From Bacillota bacterium (GTDB lineage: Bacteria > Bacillota > Clostridia > Lachnospirales > Lachnospiraceae): 45,875 nucleotides of DNA. Where the stretch lies: NCBI GenBank assembly GCA_023392995.1, contig JAEWMZ010000424.1, forward strand, positions 1-45,875, given 5' to 3'. Below are positions 31,873-40,253 of the stretch, piece after piece. The position numbers and the translations under genes were made by a program. Each line of letters opens with the position of its first letter. Position 1 is the first letter of the stretch. The notes under the pieces are model-generated. The model did no database searches. It was not told the origin of the DNA and saw only the letters and a list, made by a program, of their open reading frames with translations.

Positions 31873-33480
31873 ATGAAAGCAGTAAAAAGTTTTATTATCT
31901 TGATTATCCTGGGCATCATAGGATTTGTCTATTATTACATTACACTTCCCGCAGTGAATATTCACTCTCCAGGTTTTTGGTGGTTTATCCTTGGTGCGCT
32001 TATTATTGCTACCGTTGTTATTGGTTTAACCTCCTTTTTTGATCGAAAGGGTAACCTGGATACCCATAAGAAGGGGAAGCATCTATTATTCAAGATTGTT
32101 TGCAGCATCACCGGAGTTATGTTTCTTATCTTTATCATAGGAGGTGTACTTTCTTCTCCTATCATAAATTCCAAAAAATATCAGCAGCTGTTAACCATAA
32201 CAGATCGTAATTACACGGATGATATTAAGGAAATTTCTTATAAGGAGATTCCAATCCTGGATAAAGACTCCGCAATCCTGCTGGGTTCAAGAAAAATGGG
32301 AAGTATTGCGGAATATGTTTCACAGTTTGAGGTTGCATCAAATTACACCCAGATTAATTATGCGGGAACTCCAGTTAGAGTATCTCCGTTGAAATATGGA
32401 AGTTTCTTCAAATGGGTAACCAATCATTCCAAAGGTATTCCCGCCTATATCAGAATCGATATGACAACACAGAATGTGGAATTAGTAAATCTGGAGCAGG
32501 GTATTAAATACTCGGAATCAGAACGATTCGGAAGGAATATTTATCGTTATCTGCGCTTTCATTATCCAACCTACGCATTTGATAAGATTAATTTCGAGAT
32601 CGGCGATGATGGTACACCTTACTGGATTTGTCCTGTGAAGGAATACACTATTGGGTTATTTGGTGGTCAGACCATAGGAAGAGCTGTTGTAGTTAATGCA
32701 GTTACCGGTGAACTGACGGATTATGCGATTGAGGATGTTCCGGTTTGGATTGATAAGGTATTCTCCGCAGAGCTGCTCATCGATTTATATGATTATCACG
32801 GAACCTTAGTACATGGATATTGGAATTCTGTATTTGGCCAAAAGGATGCATTACAGACCACCGATGGATATAACTACATTGCCATGGATGATGATGTATG
32901 GGTATATACCGGGGTGACTTCAGTCGGTGCAGATGAATCCAATGTAGGTTTTGTGTTAATGAATCAAAGAACCTCAGAAACCAGATTTTATTCCATTTCC
33001 GGAGCAGAAGAATATTCAGCGATGGCATCTGCAGAGGGGCAGGTACAGCACCTTGGTTATAAAGCAACCTTCCCGTTACTGCTCAATATTGGAGGCGAAC
33101 CCACATATTTTATTGCTTTAAAGGATGCGGCAGGGCTGGTAAAGATGTATGCTATGGTTAATATTGAAAAGTATCAAATCGTTGCCATTGGGGATACGGT
33201 AAATGCCTGTGAGAAAACCTATCTGGAACTGATGAAATCCAACGGAATCAGCGTTGCCGATACCTCAAAGCTTCCGAAGGTTACCGGATCAATTGCGAAG
33301 ATTGTGGATAGTGTTGTAGATGGAAATACACATTATTATATCCTGTTAAACAACAGTAACGAGATTTTTGATGTGTTTGTCAATGATTTTCTAGAGATTA
33401 TTAAGTATAGTGTTGGTGATCAGATTACCTTATCCTATTCTCAGGGATCGGATTCCAATACGGTATTAGGGATCGAGTAA
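31873..33480 (+). CDS. Membrane protein with large extracytoplasmic domain, unknown function
   Basis: A 535-residue protein with three hydrophobic helices in the first 100 residues (FIILIILGIIGFVYYYI; FWWFILGALIIATVVIGLT; IVCSITGVMFLIFIIGGVL) and then about 430 residues rich in beta strands that should lie outside the cell. The region contains repeated strand motifs such as GRAVVVNAVTGELTDYAIED and YWICPVKEYTIGLFGGQTIG, reminiscent of PepSY-like or propeller segments, but no catalytic motif is seen. Homologues of this layout occur in clostridia without function. GAGGAGG lies 10 bases before the ATG. It appears to be a single-gene unit, with a MITE relic before and a hairpin after. Confidence 0.75.
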   Translation: MKAVKSFIILIILGIIGFVYYYITLPAVNIHSPGFWWFILGALIIATVVIGLTSFFDRKGNLDTHKKGKHLLFKIVCSITGVMFLIFIIGGVLSSPIINSKKYQQLLTITDRNYTDDIKEISYKEIPILDKDSAILLGSRKMGSIAEYVSQFEVASNYTQINYAGTPVRVSPLKYGSFFKWVTNHSKGIPAYIRIDMTTQNVELVNLEQGIKYSESERFGRNIYRYLRFHYPTYAFDKINFEIGDDGTPYWICPVKEYTIGLFGGQTIGRAVVVNAVTGELTDYAIEDVPVWIDKVFSAELLIDLYDYHGTLVHGYWNSVFGQKDALQTTDGYNYIAMDDDVWVYTGVTSVGADESNVGFVLMNQRTSETRFYSISGAEEYSAMASAEGQVQHLGYKATFPLLLNIGGEPTYFIALKDAAGLVKMYAMVNIEKYQIVAIGDTVNACEKTYLELMKSNGISVADTSKLPKVTGSIAKIVDSVVDGNTHYYILLNNSNEIFDVFVNDFLEIIKYSVGDQITLSYSQGSDSNTVLGIE

Positions 33481-33521
33481 TTAAAAAAATTGCATTATGA
33501 GTTTATAAGAATGAATCATAT

Positions 33522-33582
33522 AAGGCTGCTTCAAAGGAAGGGGTGGAATATTCCGCCGTATCATTTTGAGGCAGCTTTTTTG
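33522..33582 (+). terminator. Hairpin terminator after the membrane protein gene
   Basis: GCTGCTTCAAA pairs with TTTGAGGCAGC, followed by TTTTTT. The loop holds a smaller GGAATATTCC palindrome. Between here and 33663 nothing else is seen. Confidence 0.85.
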
Positions 33583-33662
33583 GCTTATTTAAAAAGGAGT
33601 GGAGTTTACAATTAATTGATTTTGATACGACATTTGGTATCACAATTGATATGAAGTTTGAA

Positions 33663-33692
33663 TTGACAAATTCTACCTTGAGGGAAGATAAT
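33663..33692 (+). promoter_or_regulatory. Probable promoter of the DUF2804 gene
   Basis: TTGACA (33663-33668), 18-bp spacer, GATAAT (33687-33692). It gives a leader of about 105 bases without an evident regulatory structure. Confidence 0.5.
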
Positions 33693-33805
33693 ATTTATAT
33701 AAAAAAGTTCGTGTAAGGATAACTTGAGCAGCTGTAGCAACAGAAAGAAGGAATGACTTCGAAGGGTCAAAAGATATCATTAGGTGAATTGGTAGGAGGG
33801 GTATT

Positions 33806-34840
33806 ATGATGCAGTATGAAATCACAACAGAAGAGCCTTTATTAAATGGCGCCGGAAATCTCAGAGAAGCGGGCTATGCAAAAAAGTTGCTTCCGGTATA
33901 TCGACGCGCTGATATCAAAGCAAATAAATTAAGAATTAAGGAATGGGATTATTACTTAATTAATAATGAACAGTATGCGCTGGCATTAACGATAGCAGAT
34001 AATTCCTACATGGGCTTAGATTCCATTTCCTTTTTATGGTTGGAGGAAGGAAAGGAAAAAACGGTAAGCCGTATGCAGTTCATGACAAATGGAAAAAAGA
34101 ACTTACCGTCTTCCTCAAAGAGTGGTAACGTTATATCAAAAGGCAAAGGTTATCAGTTATCCTTTTGTCAGGAAGAGGGAAAAAGAATTCTGGAATTTCG
34201 TATGGAACGGTTTGCAGACAATCAACCAATCTCCGGTACACTGATTCTTACAGATGAACCGGAGGATTCTCTGGTGATAGCAACTCCTTTTCAGAAAAAG
34301 GCACATTTCTATTATAATCAAAAGATTAATTGTATGAGAGTGCAGGGGAAAGTAACTGTTTTGGACAAGGAATATGAATTTTCCCCGGAAAATTCTTTCG
34401 CCGTGCTGGATTGGGGACGAGGTGTATGGACTTATAAAAATACCTGGTACTGGGGAAGTGCCTCAGGCCAGGTAAACGGAAAAGCCTTTGGCTTTAATTT
34501 AGGATATGGATTCGGTGATACCTCAGCGGCCACTGAGAACATGCTTTTCTATGAAGGAAAGGCGCATAAATTACATAATATTCGCTTTAACATACCGTTA
34601 AGAAAAGACGGAAAGGAAGACTATCTGAAAAAATGGACCATTATCAGTGATGATGGCAGATTTGAAATGGATTTTGTGCCTATCCTTGACAGAGCTGCCT
34701 GCACCAGCCTTATTGTACTCGAATCAGACCAGCATCAGGTGTTCGGACGATTTACCGGAAAGGCAGTGCTGGACGATGGAACGGTAATAGCAATTGAGAA
34801 TTTGATTGGGTTTGCTGAAAAAGTGATGAATAAGTGGTAG
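33806..34840 (+). CDS. DUF2804 family protein
   Basis: A 344-residue protein matching DUF2804 along its length: EEPLLNGAGNLREAGYAKKL at the start, YALALTIADNSYMGLDSISF, FSPENSFAVLDWGRGVWTYK, TWYWGSASGQVNGKAFGFNL with GYGFGD, and a lipocalin-like, beta-rich C-terminal half. No signal peptide or TM segment. The family has no established function; it resembles AttH-like lipid-binding folds. GGAGGGG precedes ATG 33806; the second ATG is equally possible. It is monocistronic, ended by a clear terminator. Confidence 0.9.
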   Translation: MMQYEITTEEPLLNGAGNLREAGYAKKLLPVYRRADIKANKLRIKEWDYYLINNEQYALALTIADNSYMGLDSISFLWLEEGKEKTVSRMQFMTNGKKNLPSSSKSGNVISKGKGYQLSFCQEEGKRILEFRMERFADNQPISGTLILTDEPEDSLVIATPFQKKAHFYYNQKINCMRVQGKVTVLDKEYEFSPENSFAVLDWGRGVWTYKNTWYWGSASGQVNGKAFGFNLGYGFGDTSAATENMLFYEGKAHKLHNIRFNIPLRKDGKEDYLKKWTIISDDGRFEMDFVPILDRAACTSLIVLESDQHQVFGRFTGKAVLDDGTVIAIENLIGFAEKVMNKW

Positions 34841-34843
34841 CAT

Positions 34844-34882
34844 AAAAATCATCCTGAACCTACGAAGTACAGGATGATTTTT
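34844..34882 (+). terminator. Terminator after the DUF2804 gene
   Basis: AAAAATCATCCTG / CAGGATGATTTTT, a perfect 13-bp stem with a 13-base loop and flanking A/T runs. Confidence 0.9.
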
Positions 34883-34966
34883 CTATCTAACAACCTATTT
34901 GTATAACACTGTAGACAAAGGTATCCCAAGCTTGAAGCAAAGTAAAGAGAACAATGGAGGAATGCA

Positions 34967-35650
34967 ATGAAAAAAACGATTGTAATATTGGAAGATGATG
35001 AGAACTTGAATCGTGGATTAGCATTTACTTTTGAGAAAGACGGCTATCAGGTTGTTTCGGCAAACTCCATCAAAGAAGGAAAACGTCTTCTGGAGCAGCA
35101 GAAAACCGACCTTATCATAATGGACTTGGGGCTGCCGGATGGCAATGGTATGGACTTGTGCAAGGAGATCAGGACATATTCGAGCATCCCAATTATCATG
35201 CTTACGGTCTGTGATCTGGAAACGGATGAGGTTTCGGGCTTACTGGCAGGTGCTGACGATTATATTACCAAGCCATTTTCACTCTATATCTTACGGGCAA
35301 GAGTGGAAGCCTTGTTACGACGTACAGAAGCGGAAAGCCGTCATATCATCTGCTCCGGCAAGTACAGACTGGATACGGACACCTGTAAATTATATCGAGA
35401 TAAAGAAGAAATCGCTATTAGCGTTACAGAATTCAAGTTACTGGTTTTTCTTATGACAAATGCAGGGCAAGTTCTTTCAAAAGAACAAATTCTCTCAGCA
35501 CTGTGGGACAATGCTGGAAATTTTGTGGACGAAAACACCTTGCCGGTTAATATCAGCCGCCTACGTGCAAAGCTGGAGGACAATCCTAAGAATCCTCATA
35601 TCATTAAGACGATTCATGGTATAGGCTACCTTTGGAATGGAGGGGAGTAG
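34967..35650 (+). CDS. OmpR-family response regulator
   Basis: A 227-residue regulator: receiver at 1-118 with D10-D11, phospho-acceptor D53 (LIIMDLGLPDGNG), T/K switch residues (MLTVCD, TKPFS), and a winged-helix DNA-binding domain at about 130-225 (ISVTEFKLLVFLMTNAGQVL, NISRLRAKLEDNP, IKTIHGIGY). GGAGG precedes the ATG. The partner kinase starts 1 base after its stop. The kinase/ABC transporter neighbourhood is that of antimicrobial-peptide or cell-envelope stress modules. Confidence 0.95.
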   Translation: MKKTIVILEDDENLNRGLAFTFEKDGYQVVSANSIKEGKRLLEQQKTDLIIMDLGLPDGNGMDLCKEIRTYSSIPIIMLTVCDLETDEVSGLLAGADDYITKPFSLYILRARVEALLRRTEAESRHIICSGKYRLDTDTCKLYRDKEEIAISVTEFKLLVFLMTNAGQVLSKEQILSALWDNAGNFVDENTLPVNISRLRAKLEDNPKNPHIIKTIHGIGYLWNGGE

Positions 35651-35651
35651 G

Positions 35652-36569
35652 ATGGCTTTTATAGTTACGATTGTCATAGCAGTCATCGTGTGCAGCTTAA
35701 CCCTCCTTTTTGGCTATCGCTATGTAAAACATACATTTGATTCGATTGACCGAGTTTTAGACAGTATCATATCCAGAAATGCAGAGCTTTCATTGGAAGC
35801 GTCAGCAGATAGCAGACTTTCCAAACTGATGCATAAAGCAGCTAAAATAATTCAGATGAATGTAATGGATATAGCTCAAACCAAGAAGGAGAAAGAACTA
35901 ATACAGAGCTTCCTATCGGATATGTCCCATCAGATGAAAACTCCTCTATCCGGTGTTGCCATGTATACTGACCTGCTGCTTGAGGGAAGTATTACCGAAG
36001 CCGAGCGTCAGGAATTTCTATCGCGCATCAAAATGGGGACGGAAAAGCTGCAATGGATGATGGATAGCCTCGTAAAAATGTCAAGGCTGGAAGTTGGAGC
36101 CATTGATTTGTCTCCTGTTCCGGCAGGGATCAAACAAACCATTTCCGACAGCATCAGTACCGTATACGGGGCAGCAGCAAAGAAAAATATAACCATTCAA
36201 ACAGCATATTTTGAAGATGTTCCCATACTGCATGACCGCAAATGGACAAGTGAAGCAATCACAAATATTCTGGAAAATGCGATCAAATATTCCTCACAGG
36301 ACAATGAAATCCATATAGCCGTGGAAGCATTGCCGCTCTACACAAAAATCAGTATAACCGATTATGGTATCGGCATTGCCCCGGATGAATGGAATTTTAT
36401 CTTTAAGCGATTCTACCGGGGAAGGAACGCGAAAGATGTGAATGGGGTCGGCTTAGGACTATATCTTGCATCCTTAATACTTCATAAACAGTCTGGCTAT
36501 ATTCTTGTAGATTCGAAGCCGGGGCAATATACAACTTTCTCAATGTTCTTACAAAACTGTAAGAAATAA
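35652..36569 (+). CDS. Sensor histidine kinase with a single membrane helix
   Basis: A 305-residue kinase. One TM helix (about residues 2-24, FIVTIVIAVIVCSLTLLFGY) is followed directly by a short coiled coil and the HisKA domain with H93 in DMSHQMKTPLSG; the ATPase domain has the N-box ILENAIKYS, G1 ITDYGIGIAPDEW, F-box FKRFYRG and G2 GVGLGLYLAS. There is no extracellular domain, so, as in transporter-coupled kinases, the partner ABC transporter may be the true sensor. The start at 35652 is chosen because GGAGGGGAG lies just upstream. The ABC transporter genes follow, but a MITE now sits between. Confidence 0.94.
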   Translation: MAFIVTIVIAVIVCSLTLLFGYRYVKHTFDSIDRVLDSIISRNAELSLEASADSRLSKLMHKAAKIIQMNVMDIAQTKKEKELIQSFLSDMSHQMKTPLSGVAMYTDLLLEGSITEAERQEFLSRIKMGTEKLQWMMDSLVKMSRLEVGAIDLSPVPAGIKQTISDSISTVYGAAAKKNITIQTAYFEDVPILHDRKWTSEAITNILENAIKYSSQDNEIHIAVEALPLYTKISITDYGIGIAPDEWNFIFKRFYRGRNAKDVNGVGLGLYLASLILHKQSGYILVDSKPGQYTTFSMFLQNCKK

Positions 36570-36620
36570 AGCTTGTTTTGTTAGAAGCCTGTAAGAAATA
36601 CAGTTTATGATAAATGCATA

Positions 36621-36770
36621 GGTAATTGCGAAACTCAAAAACATAAGCTATTGCATAAACAGCAGACACTATTTCGAAGCGGAAGCTAAGCCCGAAGGAA
36701 GCGTTGGAGCGAAGAAATAGTGTCTGCTGTTTATGCAATTACAAAAACTATATTGTTTCACAATTACCTA
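36621..36770 (+). mobile_element. 150-bp MITE family, copy g, with perfect 14-bp target duplication
   Basis: Exactly 150 bp with ends GGTAATTGCGAAAC and GTTTCACAATTACCTA. Perfect 14-mers ATGATAAATGCATA flank it (36607-36620 and 36771-36784). The inner arms GCATAAACAGCAGACACTAT plus TTC and the matching right arm are perfectly complementary over 23 bp, the best hairpin in the family. It splits the sensor-kinase pair from its ABC transporter and ends 33 nt before the ATPase start codon. Confidence 0.96.
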
Positions 36771-36803
36771 ATGATAAATGCATAACGAAAGGAGAGTGAA
36801 GAA

Positions 36804-37481
36804 ATGCCGGTTTTATTAACGCAGGGGCTGAAAAAACACTATGGAAAGGAACCCAATATTGTCCGCGCCCTTGATGGGGTCGATATAGCAGTGAATAAGG
36901 GAGAGTTTGTGGCAGTAGTCGGGATGTCCGGCTCCGGGAAAAGTACGCTTTTGCATATGCTGGGAGGACTTGACAAGCCAACCGAGGGAAACGTGATTGT
37001 TGACGGACACGAGCTAGCTAAAATGTCAGATGAGCAGCTAACTTTATTTCGAAGACGTAATGTGGGGTTTGTATTTCAGAGCTATAATCTAGTTCCGATT
37101 TTAAGTGTATATGAAAATATTGTGCTGCCAATTGAATTGGACGGCAACACGGTAGACAAAACCTATATCAATGAACTTATTGATACGTTGGGGCTTAGCG
37201 AAAAAATCAATAACCTGCCCAACATGCTTTCCGGCGGTCAGCAGCAGCGGGTAGCGATCGCCCGGGCGCTTGCTGCAAAGCCGTCTATACTACTTGCAGA
37301 CGAGCCTACGGGTAATTTAGATACGAAAACCAGTCAGGATGTTTTAGGTGTTCTGAAGATGACCTCCACCAAATTTCATCAGACCATGATGATGATTACC
37401 CATAACGAGCAAATCGCCCAGCTAGCCGACCGCGTTATCCTGATCGAGGATGGTAAAATCATTGAGGAAGGGCGTGGCTGA
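36804..37481 (+). CDS. ABC transporter ATPase, MacB/BceA type
   Basis: A 225-residue ATPase: Walker A G40-MSGSGKST-48, Q-loop FQSYNLVP, signature LSGGQQQR (142-149), Walker B ILLADEPTG with catalytic E167, and a switch histidine in MITHNE. This class powers mechanotransmission or peptide removal with FtsX-like permeases rather than simple import. GAAAGGAGAG precedes the ATG. The permease gene starts 2 bases after its stop. Together with the upstream two-component pair it looks like a peptide-antibiotic sensing and resistance module. Confidence 0.95.
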   Translation: MPVLLTQGLKKHYGKEPNIVRALDGVDIAVNKGEFVAVVGMSGSGKSTLLHMLGGLDKPTEGNVIVDGHELAKMSDEQLTLFRRRNVGFVFQSYNLVPILSVYENIVLPIELDGNTVDKTYINELIDTLGLSEKINNLPNMLSGGQQQRVAIARALAAKPSILLADEPTGNLDTKTSQDVLGVLKMTSTKFHQTMMMITHNEQIAQLADRVILIEDGKIIEEGRG

Positions 37482-37483
37482 GA

Positions 37484-39982
37484 ATGAAGAATAATAATGG
37501 AGCTGTAATAAGACGGCTTACAGCCAAAAGCCTTAAAGCAAATAAAAAGAGAAACTTATTTATCATCACGGCTATTGCGCTCACAACCTTACTCATCGCT
37601 TCTGTTTTCAGCATAGGAATGAGCCTGTTAGAATCTGTGAAGATAAATCAAATACGCTTAGCGGGTACTGTGGCACAGGCTGCAGTCGGACACCCTACCG
37701 CATCCCAAGTAAAGAAGCTTAAAGCGTTGGATTACGTTAAAGTGGTTGGCACAAATAACAATGTAGGTTTTGTGAAAAATACGCCGGAATTAGGGAAAAT
37801 CAGTCTGGCCTTACATTATTTTGATAAAACCGAATGGGAAGAACTTCACTCCCCCGCCTATGTGGATATCGAGGGGAACTATCCAGAAAAAGAAAATGAA
37901 ATTATGGTTTCCCTTGCGATACTTAAACGGCTGGGAATTGATACTCCCTTCATTGGTATGGAAATTCCAATTACATACTATACGGACAAAAGTAATAAGG
38001 ATGCACTGATTAGCGAAAGTTTTCGTTTGTCGGGATGGTTTAGAAGCTATGCCTTTGTTCAATCAATGAATACAGCGGAGGTGATGCTTGTTTCACGGGA
38101 GTTATCCCAAAAATATGGCAAAACCGTTGAAAAAGACGGATCGGCAACCATAATTTTTGATAAGGGATCACGTGTTTCACAATATTGCCGGGCATTAGTA
38201 TCCGATTTGGATTTAACCGAAAATCAGCCTGTAGTAACGGTAGAATCTTATAATACGAATATAGAACAGACAGTAAACACTTTCATTGCCTTATGCGCCA
38301 TCGTTGTGTTTTTGATTTTTACAGGATATCTGTTGATTTACAATGTCCTAACAATGTCCGTATCCCGTGATGTGCGGTTTTACGGACTTCTTAAAACACT
38401 TGGAACAACGCCCAAGCAGATTAAGCGAATTGTTACCGGACAGACATTACGGCTGTGCATGCTTGGTATACCAATTGGTGTAGTAGGTTCCCTATTAATT
38501 TCTTTCTTTTTTGTACCAATATTTATTGCAAAACTCGCGGCTGTTTCCACGGAGGCAGTTATATCATTTTCTCCGCTTATTTATGCAGGTGCTGTATGCT
38601 TTGCATTGCTTACGGCTCTTTTAAGCGCAATGAAGCCCGCAAAAAAAGCGGCGGGCATTTCACCTATAGAGGCATTAAAATATACAAGAGTGGAAGTGAT
38701 GAAGCAAAATAACCACTCGCCTGCACACTTTAAGCCGTATAAAATGGCTTTTCGAAATATTCTGCGCGATAAAAAAAGTGCCGGAGTAGTATTGCTCAGC
38801 CTATTTTTAGGAGTAACCACATTTTTAACAATTACTACCTTGGTTTTTAGCATGAAGGTAGACAGCTATGTTGAATCGATGTTTGAAGGTGATTTTTTAC
38901 TAAAAAATAATGCGTGGCCAAAGCAAAAATTTGATCAGGATTTTCTGGAAAAGGTGAAAGTATTACCTGGATTTGAAGATTTAAGCGTAATGACCTGGGG
39001 AAGGATGGAGCTTGACTATTCACCTAGCTTATTCCGTAATTATATTACCGATCTTAGCGCACGAGAAAGTATCGAGGATTTGACGGAAGAAGAGATTGAT
39101 GAGAATTTTCGCGGGTTTATGATCGGAATTGATGGGAAGGCTCTTATGAAGCTGAACAAAACGCTTGATAAACCTATTAATGTGGATGCTTTTAACCGAG
39201 GAGAATTTGCACTGATCGCAACCGACGACCCGAGCTTGTTTACAGCAGTTCATGAATTATCGGTTACTCCGCTGTACGGGATGGAAGCAAGCAATAAAGA
39301 AAAGCATGCCCGTGAAAAAATAATAATACCCGTAGGTGGCTTTGTTCCGTTGTTCTTTAAGAATACAATATCAGGATTAGCGCCCACAATATTTGTGTCA
39401 AATACTTTTGTTAGCAAATTATATATGGAACCATTTATAGCGGAAGTCAATTTTAATGTTTCAAACGGATACGACAAGCAAGCACTTGACGCTCTTAAAA
39501 AAGTAATGGCTGCAGATTACGAAATATCCTATTTATCAAAAGCAGAATCAATGGACGAATTAAAGAATGCTAAGATGGTATTGTATGTTCTTGGCGGCGG
39601 CGCAGCGTTTGTTATCGCGTTGATTGGTATGCTCAATTTCGTAAATGTGATATCGGTGAGTGTTGTGGTTCGTAAACGTGAACTGGCGACCCTTGAAGCT
39701 GTTGGCATGAGCCGCAAGCAGGTGAGGAGAATGCTGGTGAGTGAAGGGCTCGAATATGCTGTGATAATCTTATTTCTCTTCTTGACAGCTGGAAGCACCA
39801 TAGCCTTTGGTATTTTTAAATTATTTCAACAACAAGCGACCTATACAATATTCACCTATCCTTTCATCCCTGTTCTTATAACATGTTTGGTGGTGCTGGC
39901 AATCTGTATCATTACACCGGATAATGCGTATCGCTCTATCTATAAAGCAACTATTGTTGAGCGTTTAAAAGAATCGGAATAA
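37484..39982 (+). CDS. FtsX-family ABC transporter permease
   Basis: An 832-residue permease with a TM helix near residues 25-45, two FtsX domains (about 265-385 and 735-825, each with three TM helices: VFLIFTGYLLIYNVLTMSVS and VIALIGMLNFVNVISVSVVV), and a second TM/extracellular segment starting near 430 (VVLLSLFLGVTTFLTITTLV). Two large extracellular regions lie between. MacB proteins have 4 TM helices and BceB 10; this count of about eight, with duplicated halves, suits the clostridial 'antibiotic/peptide' exporter permeases. It pairs with the ATPase upstream. Substrate unknown. A strong bidirectional terminator follows. Confidence 0.92.
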   Translation: MKNNNGAVIRRLTAKSLKANKKRNLFIITAIALTTLLIASVFSIGMSLLESVKINQIRLAGTVAQAAVGHPTASQVKKLKALDYVKVVGTNNNVGFVKNTPELGKISLALHYFDKTEWEELHSPAYVDIEGNYPEKENEIMVSLAILKRLGIDTPFIGMEIPITYYTDKSNKDALISESFRLSGWFRSYAFVQSMNTAEVMLVSRELSQKYGKTVEKDGSATIIFDKGSRVSQYCRALVSDLDLTENQPVVTVESYNTNIEQTVNTFIALCAIVVFLIFTGYLLIYNVLTMSVSRDVRFYGLLKTLGTTPKQIKRIVTGQTLRLCMLGIPIGVVGSLLISFFFVPIFIAKLAAVSTEAVISFSPLIYAGAVCFALLTALLSAMKPAKKAAGISPIEALKYTRVEVMKQNNHSPAHFKPYKMAFRNILRDKKSAGVVLLSLFLGVTTFLTITTLVFSMKVDSYVESMFEGDFLLKNNAWPKQKFDQDFLEKVKVLPGFEDLSVMTWGRMELDYSPSLFRNYITDLSARESIEDLTEEEIDENFRGFMIGIDGKALMKLNKTLDKPINVDAFNRGEFALIATDDPSLFTAVHELSVTPLYGMEASNKEKHAREKIIIPVGGFVPLFFKNTISGLAPTIFVSNTFVSKLYMEPFIAEVNFNVSNGYDKQALDALKKVMAADYEISYLSKAESMDELKNAKMVLYVLGGGAAFVIALIGMLNFVNVISVSVVVRKRELATLEAVGMSRKQVRRMLVSEGLEYAVIILFLFLTAGSTIAFGIFKLFQQQATYTIFTYPFIPVLITCLVVLAICIITPDNAYRSIYKATIVERLKESE

Positions 39983-40076
39983 AGAAATTGGAATAAAAGA
40001 AACGGAGTGTTTACCGGTTTAAGATAAGCGAGAATATAAGGGCATGGTCAAACTTCATAACATTATACAATAATAC

Positions 40077-40129
40077 ATATAAAATGAAAGTAGGAGTAAC
40101 TTTTGATTACTCCTACTTTCATTTTATAT
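40077..40129. terminator. Bidirectional terminator between convergent permease and GH94 genes
   Basis: A perfect 23-bp stem, ATATAAAATGAAAGTAGGAG plus TAA, with its complement after a 7-base loop, centred between the two stop codons. A/T-rich ends on both strands permit termination in both directions. Confidence 0.92.
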
Positions 40130-40253
40130 GTTCTGTGTTCTTATGAATATTCAATATGTTGTCGAACTGATTTTACTATATAGAAGTATTTCGAATAGAG
40201 CTTTGCTGCTTTTCGTACTGTTTCGTAGAATTCAGTTTTTTAAGCGCTATTTC

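Noticed and set aside
36804..39982. Naming the ABC genes bceAB
   Set aside because: The ATPase fits the class, but the permease and the single-helix kinase do not match the standard Bce topology closely enough for the gene symbol.
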